This document shows positions 7,617-17,966 of a stretch of DNA of 51,837 nt, in pieces. The translations under genes and the position numbers were made by a program. The notes beneath the pieces are model-generated. The model saw nothing but the letters and a program-made list of their open reading frames with translations, searched no databases and was not told the origin of the DNA. This DNA comes from Bacteroidales bacterium (GTDB lineage Bacteria; Bacteroidota; Bacteroidia; Bacteroidales; JAADGE01), in contig JAOZMB010000002.1 in NCBI GenBank assembly GCA_029934515.1, positions 14,017-65,853 on the forward strand, written 5' to 3'. How positions within the stretch are numbered: the first letter of the stretch is position 1; every line of letters begins with the position of its first letter.

Positions 7617-9800
7617 TTATATTTTTAGACCTATTATTAATATATCATCAATCTGTTCGAATTTTTTTCCGTTTTCTGGGTTTTTCCAGTTATACAAAAT
7701 TTCGTCCAGTATTTCTTTTTGTCTTATCATTGTTTCGTTTGAATTTTTCAATAGTTCTATTTTAAAATTTTTAATAAGGAATTTTTTACCTTTTATTCCT
7801 CCGAACTGGTCAGGAAATCCGTCTGAAAATATGTAAATTCTATCATCTTTTTTTACTTCGATTACATTATTTGTGAACGATGGTTTTTCTTTAATATAAA
7901 TACCAATAGGCATTCTATCTGCTTTGTATTGAATTATTTTTTGGTCTCTAATTAGTATCATCGGATTATAAGCACCTGAATACTGGACAGTTAAATTTTC
8001 AAAATCAAATACACATAATGCTATATCCATTCCGTCTTTTGCCTCGTTTCTTTTTCCTGTTTGTCTAAGCGATGTTTTTACATGTTCTCTAAGTTCGTTA
8101 AGAATAAGATTTGCTTTAAGCTCTTGGCTTCTTTTTTTGTTCACAATTTCATTAAGAAAAGAAACACCAAGCATGCTCATAAACGCACCCGGAACTCCGT
8201 GTCCTGTACAATCTGCTGATGCAACTATCAGCAAATTATCTTTTTTGCTCATCCAATAAAAATCACCACTAACAATATTACGAGGTTTAAAAAATATAAA
8301 ATACTCTGAAAATTCTTTTTCAATAACATCATCAGGAGATAGTACCGCCGTTTGTATTCTTTTTGCGTATAAAATACTGTCTGTTATATTTTTTTTCTGT
8401 TCTTCGATTTCTTCTTTTTGTTTTTCAATTTCTTCTTTTTGGTGCGTAAGCCTAAGGTTTTTCTTAATAATTTCTAAATTTTTATCTTCGAGCAATGCGT
8501 TTGCCATTTTTTTTGCACGATAGTTTTTGAAAATAAAAAATGAGAGTCCGAGTGTCAAAATAAAACCAGTTATAAAAAACCACAATAATAATTGCTGTCT
8601 TTTTAGACGTTCTTTACTTTTTAAGTCTTTTTGTTTTTGAATAAACTCGTTCTTTTTTAATTGTTTGTCAAACTGCATATTCATCTCAATCCTTGTTATT
8701 GCATTCGAACGTTCCTCATTAATAAGACTGTCTTTTAATTCCATATATCTTACATGAAACTGAAATGCTTTTTTGTGATTACCAAGCTTATCATAAATAG
8801 CTGTCAGCGTTTCAGATATATCTTTTTCAATACGAGGCGCTTTAATTTTTTCTACAATTTCAAGTGCTTTTTCTAATTCTTTAACAGATTTGTCATAATT
8901 TTTGATTTCAAAATACAATTTTCCGATATTATAATGAGTACTTGCTAATCCAAAAAAATTACCTGTTTCTTTCCACAATATTTTACTTTTATTCAAATTT
9001 ATAATAGCTTTATCATATTTTTTTTTCTTAATGTACACTATACCGACGAGTTCATTTGCTTGAGCTATTAATCTTTTGTTTGCTATATCTTGGCTTAGTG
9101 CAAGAAATTTTAGTGAATATTCTAATGCTTTGTCAAATTTCTTTAATTTTTCGTTTGAATAAAACGAACTAATGCGGTAATAACAGTTTGCTATTCCCAT
9201 TTTATTATCAAGTTTTTTGTTTATCTCCAAGCTTTTGTGATAATATTTAGATGATTTTAGGAATTTCTCTTGTTCAAAAAATACAAGACCAATAGCATTG
9301 TATAGACTTGCAATACCTTTTTTATCGTCAATATCAAGTCGCATATCAAGGCTTTTGAAAAAATAATCAAGTGCCTTTTTGTAGTCGCCTTGTTGATGAA
9401 ATATACTGCCAAGATTTCTGATAAGAATAGATGTACCTTTTTTATTTTCTATATTTTTGTATATATACAAACTTTTATTATAAAATTCATAAGCATTTGT
9501 GTAATCGCTTTTAAAATAATAAGCATTTCCAATATTCTTATTAGCAAGCGCTTCTCCGCTTTTGTAATTCAATATATTTGCAAGTTTCAATGCTTTTTTA
9601 GCATATTCAACAGATATTATAAAATCAGAGCTACCAAGTTTTTTTGATATTGTATTTAGATTATCCACTTTTATTGTGTCGTCAACCTGTGTTTTTACAA
9701 TAGTTATCAGACTGTCAAGTATTGAATTTTTGTTCTGAGAGAAGGAATTAAAAGAAAATAATAAAAATAATAAAAATAAAAATATCTTAAAATTATTCAT
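7617..9800 (-). CDS. TPR sensor with membrane-anchored SpoIIE/PP2C-type phosphatase
   Basis: A 727-residue protein with four parts. A signal peptide covers residues 1-21. About seven tetratricopeptide repeats fill residues 60-360, for example GNAYYFKSDYTNAYEFYNKSL. One membrane segment lies at about 404-424. A cytoplasmic coiled coil (435-470) leads into a SpoIIE-type Ser/Thr phosphatase. Metal-binding motifs are present: SGDFYW (511-516), ADCTGHGVPGAFMSMLG (529-545) and, later, the YSGAYNP and YIFSDGFPDQFGG segments. It would sense something outside the inner membrane and dephosphorylate a cytoplasmic target, often an anti-sigma-factor antagonist. No such partner is next to it. The gene is convergent with the Ig-like lipoprotein gene. 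Confidence 0.9.
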   Translation of the reverse strand: MNNFKIFLFLLFLLFSFNSFSQNKNSILDSLITIVKTQVDDTIKVDNLNTISKKLGSSDFIISVEYAKKALKLANILNYKSGEALANKNIGNAYYFKSDYTNAYEFYNKSLYIYKNIENKKGTSILIRNLGSIFHQQGDYKKALDYFFKSLDMRLDIDDKKGIASLYNAIGLVFFEQEKFLKSSKYYHKSLEINKKLDNKMGIANCYYRISSFYSNEKLKKFDKALEYSLKFLALSQDIANKRLIAQANELVGIVYIKKKKYDKAIINLNKSKILWKETGNFFGLASTHYNIGKLYFEIKNYDKSVKELEKALEIVEKIKAPRIEKDISETLTAIYDKLGNHKKAFQFHVRYMELKDSLINEERSNAITRIEMNMQFDKQLKKNEFIQKQKDLKSKERLKRQQLLLWFFITGFILTLGLSFFIFKNYRAKKMANALLEDKNLEIIKKNLRLTHQKEEIEKQKEEIEEQKKNITDSILYAKRIQTAVLSPDDVIEKEFSEYFIFFKPRNIVSGDFYWMSKKDNLLIVASADCTGHGVPGAFMSMLGVSFLNEIVNKKRSQELKANLILNELREHVKTSLRQTGKRNEAKDGMDIALCVFDFENLTVQYSGAYNPMILIRDQKIIQYKADRMPIGIYIKEKPSFTNNVIEVKKDDRIYIFSDGFPDQFGGIKGKKFLIKNFKIELLKNSNETMIRQKEILDEILYNWKNPENGKKFEQIDDILIIGLKI

Positions 9801-10128
9801 AATTTACGGTTTAATTGTTGGTTGCTCTTTATTGTTTTTTATCTGTTTAAGTTTAGATAATTGTTCGTCTGACTAAATATAACATACAAAAATTATACAA
9901 ATTTAAAAAATATTATATAAAATATAACGAATGTATAAATATTTGCTCAAAATATAGTCAATTTTTGACATTTTTCATAAAAATCCCAAAATTAGTTTAC
10001 ACTTTTTTCACTCTGTAATATTTTATTCCATATTGCCCATTATTAAGAAAAAAGAAGTTAAATAACTCAGCTTTTAAAAAATTAAATAAAAAAATATAGT
10101 AAAAACTGGACAGAGAACTTATTGATTG
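9801..10128. other. AT-rich intergenic stretch
   Basis: No credible gene is visible. On the minus strand a TAAATTTG box (9898-9905) could be the -7 element of the TPR-phosphatase gene, but no TTTG box sits at the expected distance. The rest is low-complexity A/T sequence. Confidence 0.5.
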
Positions 10129-10302
10129 CTACATCAATACAGAACATTTATATTTTTCAACAAAATAAGTTATAATCAGAAATTTATACTTATCCATTAT
10201 TATTTCTTTGTAATAAGACTCTTCAAAAAAAACAATGATTTTATGATTTTTTTTGATAATTATTTCTAATTTTGTATCTTTGTTGTAAGTATCTCGTTTC
10301 AT
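10129..10302 (-). CDS. Small unrecognised ORF with a consensus promoter
   Basis: A 57-codon frame (ATG at 10300-10302, TAG at 10129-10131) encodes a peptide beginning MKRDTYNKDTKLEIIIKKNH and ending YKCSVLM. It is rich in Lys, Ile and Tyr, with no recognised domain, signal peptide or membrane segment. It is noted because a textbook Bacteroidota promoter (10329-10359) sits 27 bases upstream on the same strand. It fits a small regulatory protein, a relic, or a chance frame in an A/T-rich gap; only the promoter argues for the first. Confidence 0.3.
   Translation of the reverse strand: MKRDTYNKDTKLEIIIKKNHKIIVFFEESYYKEIIMDKYKFLIITYFVEKYKCSVLM
10252..10282 (+). promoter_or_regulatory. Bacteroidota-type promoter toward sufB
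   Basis: TTTG (10252-10255), a 19-base spacer and TATCTTTG (10275-10282) match the consensus exactly. It would give sufB a leader of about 145 bases. It lies inside the small minus-strand ORF and points against the promoter at 10329-10359. Confidence 0.5.
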
Positions 10303-10328
10303 ATTATTTGAATTATGTAGTTATTTTA

Positions 10329-10359
10329 CAAAGATATGAAATTTAGAGACTTATACAAA
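10329..10359 (-). promoter_or_regulatory. Opposing Bacteroidota-type promoter
   Basis: On the minus strand TTTG (10356-10359), a 19-base spacer and TATCTTTG (10329-10336) match the consensus exactly. The two -7 boxes, with one flanking base each, form 9-base inverted arms (10275-10283 and 10328-10336). Transcription from the two promoters would collide. Confidence 0.45.
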
Positions 10360-10434
10360 TTTCAACAAAATATGTTATAATTATCTAAATAATTTTATTC
10401 TTAATTGACAAATTCTTATCAATAATAAAAAATT

Positions 10435-11880
10435 ATGACCAAAGATGACAAAATAATAAATGAACTTAAAAATAAAGAATATGAAGCTGGATTTATAACA
10501 GATATAGATACAGAAGTTTTTCCAAAAGGATTAGACGAGGAGGTAATAAAAAAACTTTCTTTAAAGAAAAAAGAACCAAAATTTATGTTGGATTTCCGTC
10601 TAAAAGCTTTTAAGTACTGGAAAAAACAAACCGAGCCAAAATGGTCTCATTTAAAATATTCAACACCAGATTTTCAGGGTTTAAGTTATTATGCTGCTCC
10701 CAAAAATACAGCTAAATATAATAGTCTTGATGAAGTGGATCCTGAAATTATTGAAACTTTTAAAAAACTCGGAGTTCCGCTTGAAGAACAGAAAGTACTC
10801 TCAGGAGTTGCAATCGATGCAGTTATTGATAGTGTTTCAGTTCATACAACATTTAAGGATACACTTAAAAAACTCGGAATAATATTTTGTTCTATAAGCG
10901 AGGCAATACGTGAGTATCCAGATTTAATAAAAAAATACATCGCAAGTGTTGTACCGCACACAGATAATTTTTATGCGAGTCTAAATTCAGCAGTTTTTAC
11001 AGATGGTTCATTTGCTTATATTCCTAAAAATGTTCGTTGTCCGATGGAATTATCAACATATTTCAGGATTAATCAGGCAAACACAGGACAGTTTGAACGC
11101 ACACTTGTAATTGCCGATGAAGGCAGTTATGTTAGTTATCTTGAAGGCTGTACGGCTCCGCAACGAGATGAAAATCAATTACATGCTGCTGTTGTTGAAC
11201 TAATTGCAATGAAAGATGCCGAAATTAAATATTCGACTGTTCAGAACTGGTACCCAGGCAATAGTGAAGGAAAAGGAGGAGTATATAATTTTGTTACAAA
11301 AAGAGGAATTTGTCGTGGTAACAATTCAAGAATATCGTGGACACAAGTAGAAACTGGTTCATCTGTTACGTGGAAATATCCAAGCACAATATTAAAAGGA
11401 GATAATTCTGTTAGTGAGTTCTATTCTGTTGCCGTTACAAATAACAAACAACAAGCAGATACAGGAACAAAAATGATTCATATAGGAAGGAATACAAAAA
11501 GTACAATAATATCAAAAGGCATTTCACTTGGCGAGAGTCAAAACACTTATAGAGGACTTGTAAAAGTTGCAAAAAATGCAAAAAATGCAAGAAATTTTTC
11601 TCAATGCGATTCATTACTTATCGGAGATAAATGCGGAGCGCATACTTTTCCAGATATTAATATTAATAATCCAACTGCAATTGTTGAACACGAAGCAACA
11701 GCATCAAAAATATCGGAAGACCAAATTTTTTATTGCAAACAAAGAGGATTGGACAACGAAAATGCTGTAAGTCTAATAGTCAATGGTTTTGCAAAAGAAA
11801 TACTTAACAGATTGCCTATGGAATTTGCAGCAGAAGCAAAAAAATTACTATCAATAACACTTGAAGGAAGTATTGGATAA
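10435..11880 (+). CDS. sufB: Fe-S cluster assembly scaffold protein SufB
   Basis: SufB is the cluster-building subunit of the SufBCD scaffold. The 481 residues match family length. Visible signatures are an N-terminal [13 protein letters not shown] segment, then [22 protein letters not shown] in the beta-helix core (here starting RGNNSRISW), the cysteine in [10 protein letters not shown] that corresponds to the catalytic cysteine of E. coli SufB, and the acidic [10 protein letters not shown] motif just after it. Normally sufB is followed by sufC, sufD and sufS. Here the next gene, 100 bases on, is the unrelated icmF, so the remaining suf genes must lie elsewhere or be missing. A promoter candidate lies at 10252-10282. 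Start is the only suitable ATG. Confidence 0.96.
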   Translation: MTKDDKIINELKNKEYEAGFITDIDTEVFPKGLDEEVIKKLSLKKKEPKFMLDFRLKAFKYWKKQTEPKWSHLKYSTPDFQGLSYYAAPKNTAKYNSLDEVDPEIIETFKKLGVPLEEQKVLSGVAIDAVIDSVSVHTTFKDTLKKLGIIFCSISEAIREYPDLIKKYIASVVPHTDNFYASLNSAVFTDGSFAYIPKNVRCPMELSTYFRINQANTGQFERTLVIADEGSYVSYLEGCTAPQRDENQLHAAVVELIAMKDAEIKYSTVQNWYPGNSEGKGGVYNFVTKRGICRGNNSRISWTQVETGSSVTWKYPSTILKGDNSVSEFYSVAVTNNKQQADTGTKMIHIGRNTKSTIISKGISLGESQNTYRGLVKVAKNAKNARNFSQCDSLLIGDKCGAHTFPDININNPTAIVEHEATASKISEDQIFYCKQRGLDNENAVSLIVNGFAKEILNRLPMEFAAEAKKLLSITLEGSIG

Positions 11881-11982
11881 TTTATAGAAATTGAATAAAA
11901 AAAACGTTTCTTCTTTTTCTTTTTTATATTTGTATTAAATTTGCGAATTAATATTTGAAAAACAAAATTTATAATAATATAA

Positions 11983-14900
11983 ATGCAAAAAACTGAAAAA
12001 TATTGTCCAAAAAATCATATCCGGATTGTAACAGCCGCTTCGTTATTTGATGGACACGATGCTGCAATAAATATAATGAGAAGAATTATTCAAGCAACTG
12101 GTGTTGAAGTTATACATCTGGGACACAACCGTTCTGTAAAAGAAATTGTTGAATGTGCAGTACAAGAAGATGTACAAGCAATAGCAATAACATCATATCA
12201 GGGCGGACATGTTGAATTTTTTAAATATATGAAAGACCTTTTGGTAGAAAAAGGAAGAAATGATATAAAAATTTTCGGCGGCGGTGGCGGTGTAATTTTA
12301 CCAGAAGAAATAAAAAAACTTCATGATTATGGAATCAACCGTATTTATTCGCCTGACGATGGCAGAAAAATGGGTTTACAAGGAATGATTAACGATTTGG
12401 TAAGGAAATCTGATATATCTGTTTGTGAAAGAAAAATGCCAAATATCGAAAAAATAAAACAAAAAAATATAAATACAATTGCAAGAACAATTAGTATGGC
12501 TGAATCTTGTTCTGAAAATTGTAAAGAACTGTTAGACAATATTAGAAAAATAGCAGCCGATAAAAATATTCCTGTTGTAGGAATTACAGGTACGGGAGGT
12601 TCTGGAAAATCATCGCTTGTTGACGAACTTATAAGAAGATATATTGATGATTTTATAGATAAAAAAGTGGCTATTATTTCTGTTGACCCTTCAAAACGAA
12701 AAACAGGTGGCGCTTTACTTGGAGACCGTATTCGTATGAATTCTATTAACAATGAACAAGTTTATATGCGCTCTTTGGCAACAAGACAGGCAAATCTCGC
12801 AATGTCACCACATGTGAAAAATGCAGTTGATATTGTTAAAACAGCTGAATACGATTTGATTATTCTTGAAACTTCTGGAATCGGACAATCAGACACCGAA
12901 ATAACAGAACACAGCGATATTGCAATGTATGTTATGACACCTGAATACGGCGCAGCTACGCAGTTGGAAAAAATTGATATGCTCGATTTTGCAGATATTA
13001 TTGCGATAAATAAATTTGATAAAAGAGGAGCATTAGATGCACTGAGAGATGTAAAAAAACAATATATGAGAAACAACGAACTGTTTGACTTGGATATTGA
13101 TAAAATGCCCGTTTACGGAACAATAGCATCACAATTTAATGACACAGGAGTAAACAAACTGTACGAAGCACTTATTGATAAAATTTCTGAAAAATTTGGT
13201 GTGTTATTTAAAAATAATATTGTTGAAATAACAGAAAAAACACAGGAAAAAATTAATATTATTCCGCCTGCACGTGTGCGTTACTTATCCGAAATATCAG
13301 AAACAATAAGAACTTACAACAAAAGAACAGAACAACAAGCTGAAATAGCACGGAATTTATCTGCAATAAAACAAACATACAATATTTTAAAGTTGTCAAA
13401 AGTTTCTGCAAATAAAAAAACATCGAAAACAGCTAAATATCTAAAAAAACTTTACAAAAAAATCGAACCAGAATTAGACAATCACAACAAAATAATACTT
13501 GAAAATTGGAGCAAAAAAGTAAAAAAATATAGCAAAAAAGAATTTGTTTATAAAGTAAGAGATAAAAAATTTAGAATTAAAACATCTGAAAAAAGCCTTT
13601 CTGGGTTAAATATACCTAAAATATCTTTACCAAAATATAAAGATAGTGGAGATATTTTAAAATGGAACTTGCAAGAAAATGTACCCGGAGAATTTCCATT
13701 TGCGGCAGGAGTATTTTCGTTCAAACGAGAAGGCGAAGACCCTACACGTATGTTTGCTGGCGAAGGCGGGCCCGAGAGAACAAATAAAAGATTTCATTAT
13801 GTTTCGTTTGGTATGCCTGCAAAAAGATTATCAACTGCTTTTGACAGCGTTACATTGTACGGAGAAAATCCTGATTTGCGTCCTGATATTTACGGGAAAA
13901 TAGGAAATTCTGGTGTTTCTATTTGCTGTCTCGATGACCTCAAAAAACTTTATTCTGGTTTTAATCTTGCAGACCCGAAAACATCTGTTTCAATGACAAT
14001 TAACGGTCCAGCACCAATAATGACTGCCTATTTTATGAACGCCGCAATCGACCAGCAATGCGAAATTTATATAAAAAATTTAGGTAAAGAAGAAGAAACC
14101 AAAAGAAAAATTAATGAAATATATAAACAAAAAGGAACAGAACGTCCAAAATATCAAGGCAAACTTCCAAAAGGAAACAATGGACTTGGTCTTATGTTGC
14201 TCGGCGTTTCTGGGCAAGACGTATTGTCGCCAGCAATATACAAAAAGATAAAAACAGAAACAATTAAAAAAGTACGTGGTACTGTTCAGGCTGATATTCT
14301 TAAAGAAGACCAAGCTCAGAATACATGTATTTATTCAATTGATTTTGCGTTGAAACTTATGGGCGATATGCAGGAATATTTTATTAATAAAGGTGTTCGC
14401 AATTTTTATTCTGTTTCGATATCTGGTTATCATATTGCTGAGGCTGGTGCAAATCCTATTTCTCAGCTTGCATTTACGCTTGCCAACGGTTTTACTTATG
14501 TGGAATATTATGTCTCGCGCGGAATGGATATAAATAAATTTGCACCTAATCTTTCTTTCTTTTTCTCAAACGGCTTAGACCCAGAATATTCTGTGATGGG
14601 AAGAGTAGCAAGAATAATATGGGCGAAGGCTTTGAAAATAAAATACAATGCCAAAGAACGTTCTCAAAAACTTAAATATCATATTCAAACATCTGGTCGT
14701 TCTTTGCACTCACAGGAAATTGATTTTAATGATATACGAACAACTTTACAGGCTCTTTATGCTATTTATGATAACTGTAACTCGTTGCATACCAACGCTT
14801 ATGATGAAGCAATTACAACTCCGACAGAAGAATCTGTTCGCAGGGCAATGGCTATTCAATTGATAATAAATCACGAACTTGGACTTGCAAAAAATCAAAA

Positions 14901-15375
14901 TCCACTTCAAGGGTCTTTTATTATAGAAGAACTTACAGAGCTTGTCGAAGAGGCTGTTTTATATGAATTTGATAGAATAACAGACAGAGGTGGAGTACTC
15001 GGCGCAATGGAAACAATGTATCAAAGAAGTAAAATTCAAGAAGAATCATTGTATTATGAACGATTAAAACATTCTGGTAAATTGCCAATTATGGGTGTTA
15101 ATACGTTTTTGTCTTCGAAAGGCTCGCCTAGCGTTCTGCCAAGCGAAGTTATACGTGCAATAGAAAAAGAAAAAGAATATCAAATTTTTATGATTAATGA
15201 ATTGCACAAAACGAAAACTAAAACAATAACTGACGGACTTGAAAAATTAAAGAAAGCGGCAATTCAAAATGAAAATATTTTCAACGAACTAATGGAAATA
15301 TCAAAATATTGTTCAATAGGACAAATCACAAAAACGCTCTTTAATGTCGGCGGACAATACAGAAGGAATATGTAA
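11983..15375 (+). CDS. icmF: Fused acyl-CoA mutase with built-in G-protein chaperone (IcmF)
   Basis: This 1130-residue protein has the IcmF order. A B12-binding domain carries DGHDAA (23-28), whose His25 is the expected cobalt ligand. A MeaI/ArgK-type GTPase has Walker A GTGGSGKS (203-210), a switch segment [11 protein letters not shown] and base-recognition NKFD (343-346). A large TIM-barrel mutase domain starts near 560. The active-site stretch [14 protein letters not shown] and the [14 protein letters not shown] segment are of the isobutyryl-CoA mutase type rather than methylmalonyl-CoA mutase. The enzyme isomerises branched and linear acyl-CoAs with adenosylcobalamin; the GTPase loads and protects the cofactor. 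The exact substrate cannot be read here. A TAAATTTG box at 11936-11943 may be its -7 element, though no TTTG lies at the right spacing. Confidence 0.94.
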   Translation: MQKTEKYCPKNHIRIVTAASLFDGHDAAINIMRRIIQATGVEVIHLGHNRSVKEIVECAVQEDVQAIAITSYQGGHVEFFKYMKDLLVEKGRNDIKIFGGGGGVILPEEIKKLHDYGINRIYSPDDGRKMGLQGMINDLVRKSDISVCERKMPNIEKIKQKNINTIARTISMAESCSENCKELLDNIRKIAADKNIPVVGITGTGGSGKSSLVDELIRRYIDDFIDKKVAIISVDPSKRKTGGALLGDRIRMNSINNEQVYMRSLATRQANLAMSPHVKNAVDIVKTAEYDLIILETSGIGQSDTEITEHSDIAMYVMTPEYGAATQLEKIDMLDFADIIAINKFDKRGALDALRDVKKQYMRNNELFDLDIDKMPVYGTIASQFNDTGVNKLYEALIDKISEKFGVLFKNNIVEITEKTQEKINIIPPARVRYLSEISETIRTYNKRTEQQAEIARNLSAIKQTYNILKLSKVSANKKTSKTAKYLKKLYKKIEPELDNHNKIILENWSKKVKKYSKKEFVYKVRDKKFRIKTSEKSLSGLNIPKISLPKYKDSGDILKWNLQENVPGEFPFAAGVFSFKREGEDPTRMFAGEGGPERTNKRFHYVSFGMPAKRLSTAFDSVTLYGENPDLRPDIYGKIGNSGVSICCLDDLKKLYSGFNLADPKTSVSMTINGPAPIMTAYFMNAAIDQQCEIYIKNLGKEEETKRKINEIYKQKGTERPKYQGKLPKGNNGLGLMLLGVSGQDVLSPAIYKKIKTETIKKVRGTVQADILKEDQAQNTCIYSIDFALKLMGDMQEYFINKGVRNFYSVSISGYHIAEAGANPISQLAFTLANGFTYVEYYVSRGMDINKFAPNLSFFFSNGLDPEYSVMGRVARIIWAKALKIKYNAKERSQKLKYHIQTSGRSLHSQEIDFNDIRTTLQALYAIYDNCNSLHTNAYDEAITTPTEESVRRAMAIQLIINHELGLAKNQNPLQGSFIIEELTELVEEAVLYEFDRITDRGGVLGAMETMYQRSKIQEESLYYERLKHSGKLPIMGVNTFLSSKGSPSVLPSEVIRAIEKEKEYQIFMINELHKTKTKTITDGLEKLKKAAIQNENIFNELMEISKYCSIGQITKTLFNVGGQYRRNM

Positions 15376-15464
15376 ATTTAAGAAAAAAAGAACCTTCAAA
15401 CTTTGGTTATTTAAATAATAAATAATAACTTTTAAAACGAATTTAGAACCAAATAATAAATAAT

Positions 15465-16544
15465 ATGGTATTTGATAAAATTAAACCCGGATTAGTAATA
15501 GGCAAAGATATTCAGGCGCTTTTTAGGATTGCAAAAGATAATAATTTTGCTTTACCTGCCGTAAATATAGTAGGCTCGCATTCTGCAAATGCAGTACTTG
15601 AAGCAGCAAAACAAGCTGGTTCGCCAGTTATTGTTCAGCTGTCGAGTGGTGGAGCGCAATTTTTTTCAGGAAAAGGACTCTCAAATGATAATAACAGTGC
15701 GCAAATACTTGGCGGAATAGCAGGAGCGAAATATGTTCATGCTGTCGCGGAGGCGTATGGTGTGCCTGTAATATTGCATACAGACCACGCTTCAAAAAAA
15801 CTTCTTCCTTGGATAGACGGATTGCTTGATGCAGGTGAAGTTCATTTTGAAAAATACGGAAAACCACTTTATAGCTCACACATGCTTGACCTATCCGTAG
15901 AACCGCTTGAAGAAAACATCAAGATATGTGAAAAATATCTTAAAAGAATGAGCAAAATAGGAATGACACTAGAAATAGAACTCGGTGTTACTGGTGGCGA
16001 AGAAGATGGCGTTGATAATGAAGATATTGATAGCTCAAAACTTTATACACAACCATCAGAAGTAGCTTATGCTTACAAAAAATTATCAGCAATAAGCAAC
16101 ATGTTTACAATTGCTGCTTCCTTCGGAAATGTTCACGGTGTTTATAAACCGGGTAACGTGAAACTGACTCCAATAATACTTAAAAATTCGCAGGATTATA
16201 TCGAAAATAAATTCAAAACAGATAAAAAACCAGTAAATTTTGTATTTCACGGAGGCTCAGGTTCAAGTAGAAAAGAAATTAGAGAAGCAATTTCTTATGG
16301 TGTAATAAAAATGAACATAGACACAGATACACAATGGGCATTCTGGAACGGTGTTAGAAAACACGAAAGAAAAAATAGAGAATATCTGCAAGGACAAATA
16401 GGAAATCCAGAAGGAGCTGATAAACCAAACAAGAAAAAATATGACCCACGTGCATGGCTAAGAGAAGGAGAAAAATCGATGATAGAAAGATTGCAAATTG
16501 CATTCAAAGATTTAAATTGTGTAAATAGAAATAAACTTATGTAA
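15465..16544 (+). CDS. fbaA: Class II fructose-bisphosphate aldolase
   Basis: This zinc enzyme interconverts fructose-1,6-bisphosphate with glyceraldehyde-3-phosphate and dihydroxyacetone phosphate in glycolysis and gluconeogenesis. The 359-residue length is that of the class IIA (FbaA) group. HTDHASKK (105-112) provides the catalytic Asp107 and zinc-binding His108. The later NVHGVY and VFHGGSGSS segments supply the other two zinc-binding histidines and the phosphate loop; ELGVTGGEEDG lies between. The C terminus has the class IIA KYDPRAWLREGE motif. The rhomboid gene starts 9 bases after the stop, so the two are likely co-transcribed. Confidence 0.97.
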   Translation: MVFDKIKPGLVIGKDIQALFRIAKDNNFALPAVNIVGSHSANAVLEAAKQAGSPVIVQLSSGGAQFFSGKGLSNDNNSAQILGGIAGAKYVHAVAEAYGVPVILHTDHASKKLLPWIDGLLDAGEVHFEKYGKPLYSSHMLDLSVEPLEENIKICEKYLKRMSKIGMTLEIELGVTGGEEDGVDNEDIDSSKLYTQPSEVAYAYKKLSAISNMFTIAASFGNVHGVYKPGNVKLTPIILKNSQDYIENKFKTDKKPVNFVFHGGSGSSRKEIREAISYGVIKMNIDTDTQWAFWNGVRKHERKNREYLQGQIGNPEGADKPNKKKYDPRAWLREGEKSMIERLQIAFKDLNCVNRNKLM

Positions 16545-16553
16545 TAAAAATAG

Positions 16554-17135
16554 ATGAAAAAAATAACGTTATCATTTCGGATTGTTGCTGTGTTATGGAT
16601 AATTTTTATTGCAAATTATTTTTTTATCAATGTAGATTTTCGCAATTACGGAATTCATCCACGTTCAATAGACGGATTAATTGGTATTATAACTTCACCT
16701 TTTTTGCATGGAAATAGGGCACATTTGATTTCTAATTCTATACCATTATTTTTTCTGTTACTTACTATTTTAAGTTTTTATGAAGAAATATGGATACCAG
16801 TAACAATATATTCAATATTATTGGGTGGTTTTGCTGTCTGGTTGTTTGCTGGTGGAAATGAGAATCATATAGGTGCTAGTGGTGTTATTTTCAGTTACAT
16901 AGGTTTTTTACTCGCAAGCGGAATATTTCGTATGAGTTTCAAAACTCTTCTTATTTCGATTATTATATTTTTCGCATACGGAGGTTCGCTCTTGCAAGGT
17001 GTATTACCTGGACAGCAAGGAATTTCATGGCAGGGACATTTATTCGGAGCAATAGCTGGAGTTTTATCTGCATGGATTTATCGTAATAATAACAATAATA
17101 ATAATAAGAATAAAAAAGAAATTGATTCTTATTAA
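16554..17135 (+). CDS. Rhomboid-family intramembrane serine protease
   Basis: A 193-residue polytopic membrane protein with about six hydrophobic segments. The rhomboid catalytic dyad is present: Ser109 in HIGASGVIF and His162 in SWQGHLFG. The upstream HGNRAHLISNSIPLF segment (52-66) contains the conserved His and Asn that line the oxyanion hole. It would cut transmembrane helices of unknown substrates. The C-terminal tail is a run of asparagines encoded by AAT/AAC repeats, likely dispensable and prone to length change. It lies 9 bases after fbaA and is followed by a strong hairpin. Confidence 0.92.
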   Translation: MKKITLSFRIVAVLWIIFIANYFFINVDFRNYGIHPRSIDGLIGIITSPFLHGNRAHLISNSIPLFFLLLTILSFYEEIWIPVTIYSILLGGFAVWLFAGGNENHIGASGVIFSYIGFLLASGIFRMSFKTLLISIIIFFAYGGSLLQGVLPGQQGISWQGHLFGAIAGVLSAWIYRNNNNNNNKNKKEIDSY

Positions 17136-17168
17136 ATTAAAAATATAGTATCAAAATTAACATTGCAA

Positions 17169-17197
17169 TATTGTGCCACGATAATCGTGGCACAATA
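17169..17197 (+). terminator. Strong hairpin after fbaA-rhomboid
   Basis: The arms 169-182 and 184-197 of the 17 kb region (TATTGTGCCACGAT and its complement) form an almost uninterrupted palindrome, in practice a GC-containing stem of about 12 pairs with a small loop. It sits about 35 bases after the rhomboid stop and is followed by an A/T-rich stretch without a clear U-tract. Confidence 0.65.
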
Positions 17198-17246
17198 ATT
17201 TATAATAACTCAAATTTATTAATCTAATAACTTAAAAATTATATTT

Positions 17247-17864
17247 ATGAAAAAAATAGTTCCAATAATTTTATTATTAATGATTATCAGTGCGGCAGAT
17301 ATTTTTTCTCAAAATGTTGAAATTGTAAAGGAAACTTTTAAGAAAAGTTATGAAATGGAAAAAAAGGGTGAGTACAAAAATGCTGCTGATATTATGAAAA
17401 AAGTGTACTCAGAAAAATCTTATGAAATAAATTTACGTTTGGGTTGGCTTGAATATAATGCTGGATTGTTTAGCGAATCGGCGACTCATTATCAGAAAGC
17501 ATTAAATATAAAACCGTATTCAGAAGAAGCAAAATTTGGTCTTATTTATCCAAAAGTAGCTATGGGAAAGTGGACTGAAGTAATAAATATATACCAGAAA
17601 ATATTGAAAATTTCGCCAAATAATACAACTGCAAATTATAGACTCGGACTAATATATTATGGCAAAAAAGATTATCAAAAAGCTATAAAATTTTTTGAAA
17701 AGGTAATCAATCTATATCCCTTCGGTTATGACGGTCTTATAATGTGTGCTTGGACGAACTACATGCTTGGACAGAACAAGAAAGCAAAAATATTATTTAA
17801 TAAAACTCTTATGCTTTCGCCAGATGATAAATCTGCAAAGGAAGGTTTAGAACTCGTAAAATAA
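17247..17864 (+). CDS. Exported TPR protein
   Basis: A 205-residue protein with a signal peptide (about residues 1-22, ending DIFSQ) and four to five tetratricopeptide repeats, for example YNAGLFSESATHYQKALNI and YYGKKDYQKAIKFFEKVI. Such periplasmic TPR proteins are scaffolds; nothing in the sequence points to a partner. It has its own terminator upstream and ends at a hairpin shared with the convergent gldH gene, so it appears monocistronic. Confidence 0.8.
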   Translation: MKKIVPIILLLMIISAADIFSQNVEIVKETFKKSYEMEKKGEYKNAADIMKKVYSEKSYEINLRLGWLEYNAGLFSESATHYQKALNIKPYSEEAKFGLIYPKVAMGKWTEVINIYQKILKISPNNTTANYRLGLIYYGKKDYQKAIKFFEKVINLYPFGYDGLIMCAWTNYMLGQNKKAKILFNKTLMLSPDDKSAKEGLELVK

Positions 17865-17885
17865 ACATAAAATAAAATTTGTGTT

Positions 17886-17941
17886 ATATATATAAAAACT
17901 GTCAGCATGGCTTTAAAGCTATACCGACAGTAATTTATAGT
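17886..17941 (+). repeat. Dispersed palindromic element, copy A (terminator-like)
   Basis: CTGTC (17899-17903) pairs with GACAG (17926-17930) around an imperfect stem and a TTTAAA core. It lies between convergent genes (TPR protein and gldH). The reverse complement of 40861-40915 is closely similar over the whole length, including the TATATATAAA flank and the CCGACAGTAATTT end, so this is a repeated element, not only a terminator. Confidence 0.6.
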
Positions 17942-17966
17942 CCAATTTAATCTGTATATTTTTTTG

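Noticed and set aside
11983-15375. Two adjacent genes (mutase small subunit and ArgK/MeaB) wrongly fused
   Set aside because: One uninterrupted frame with the domain order of IcmF; no start or stop suggests a join.
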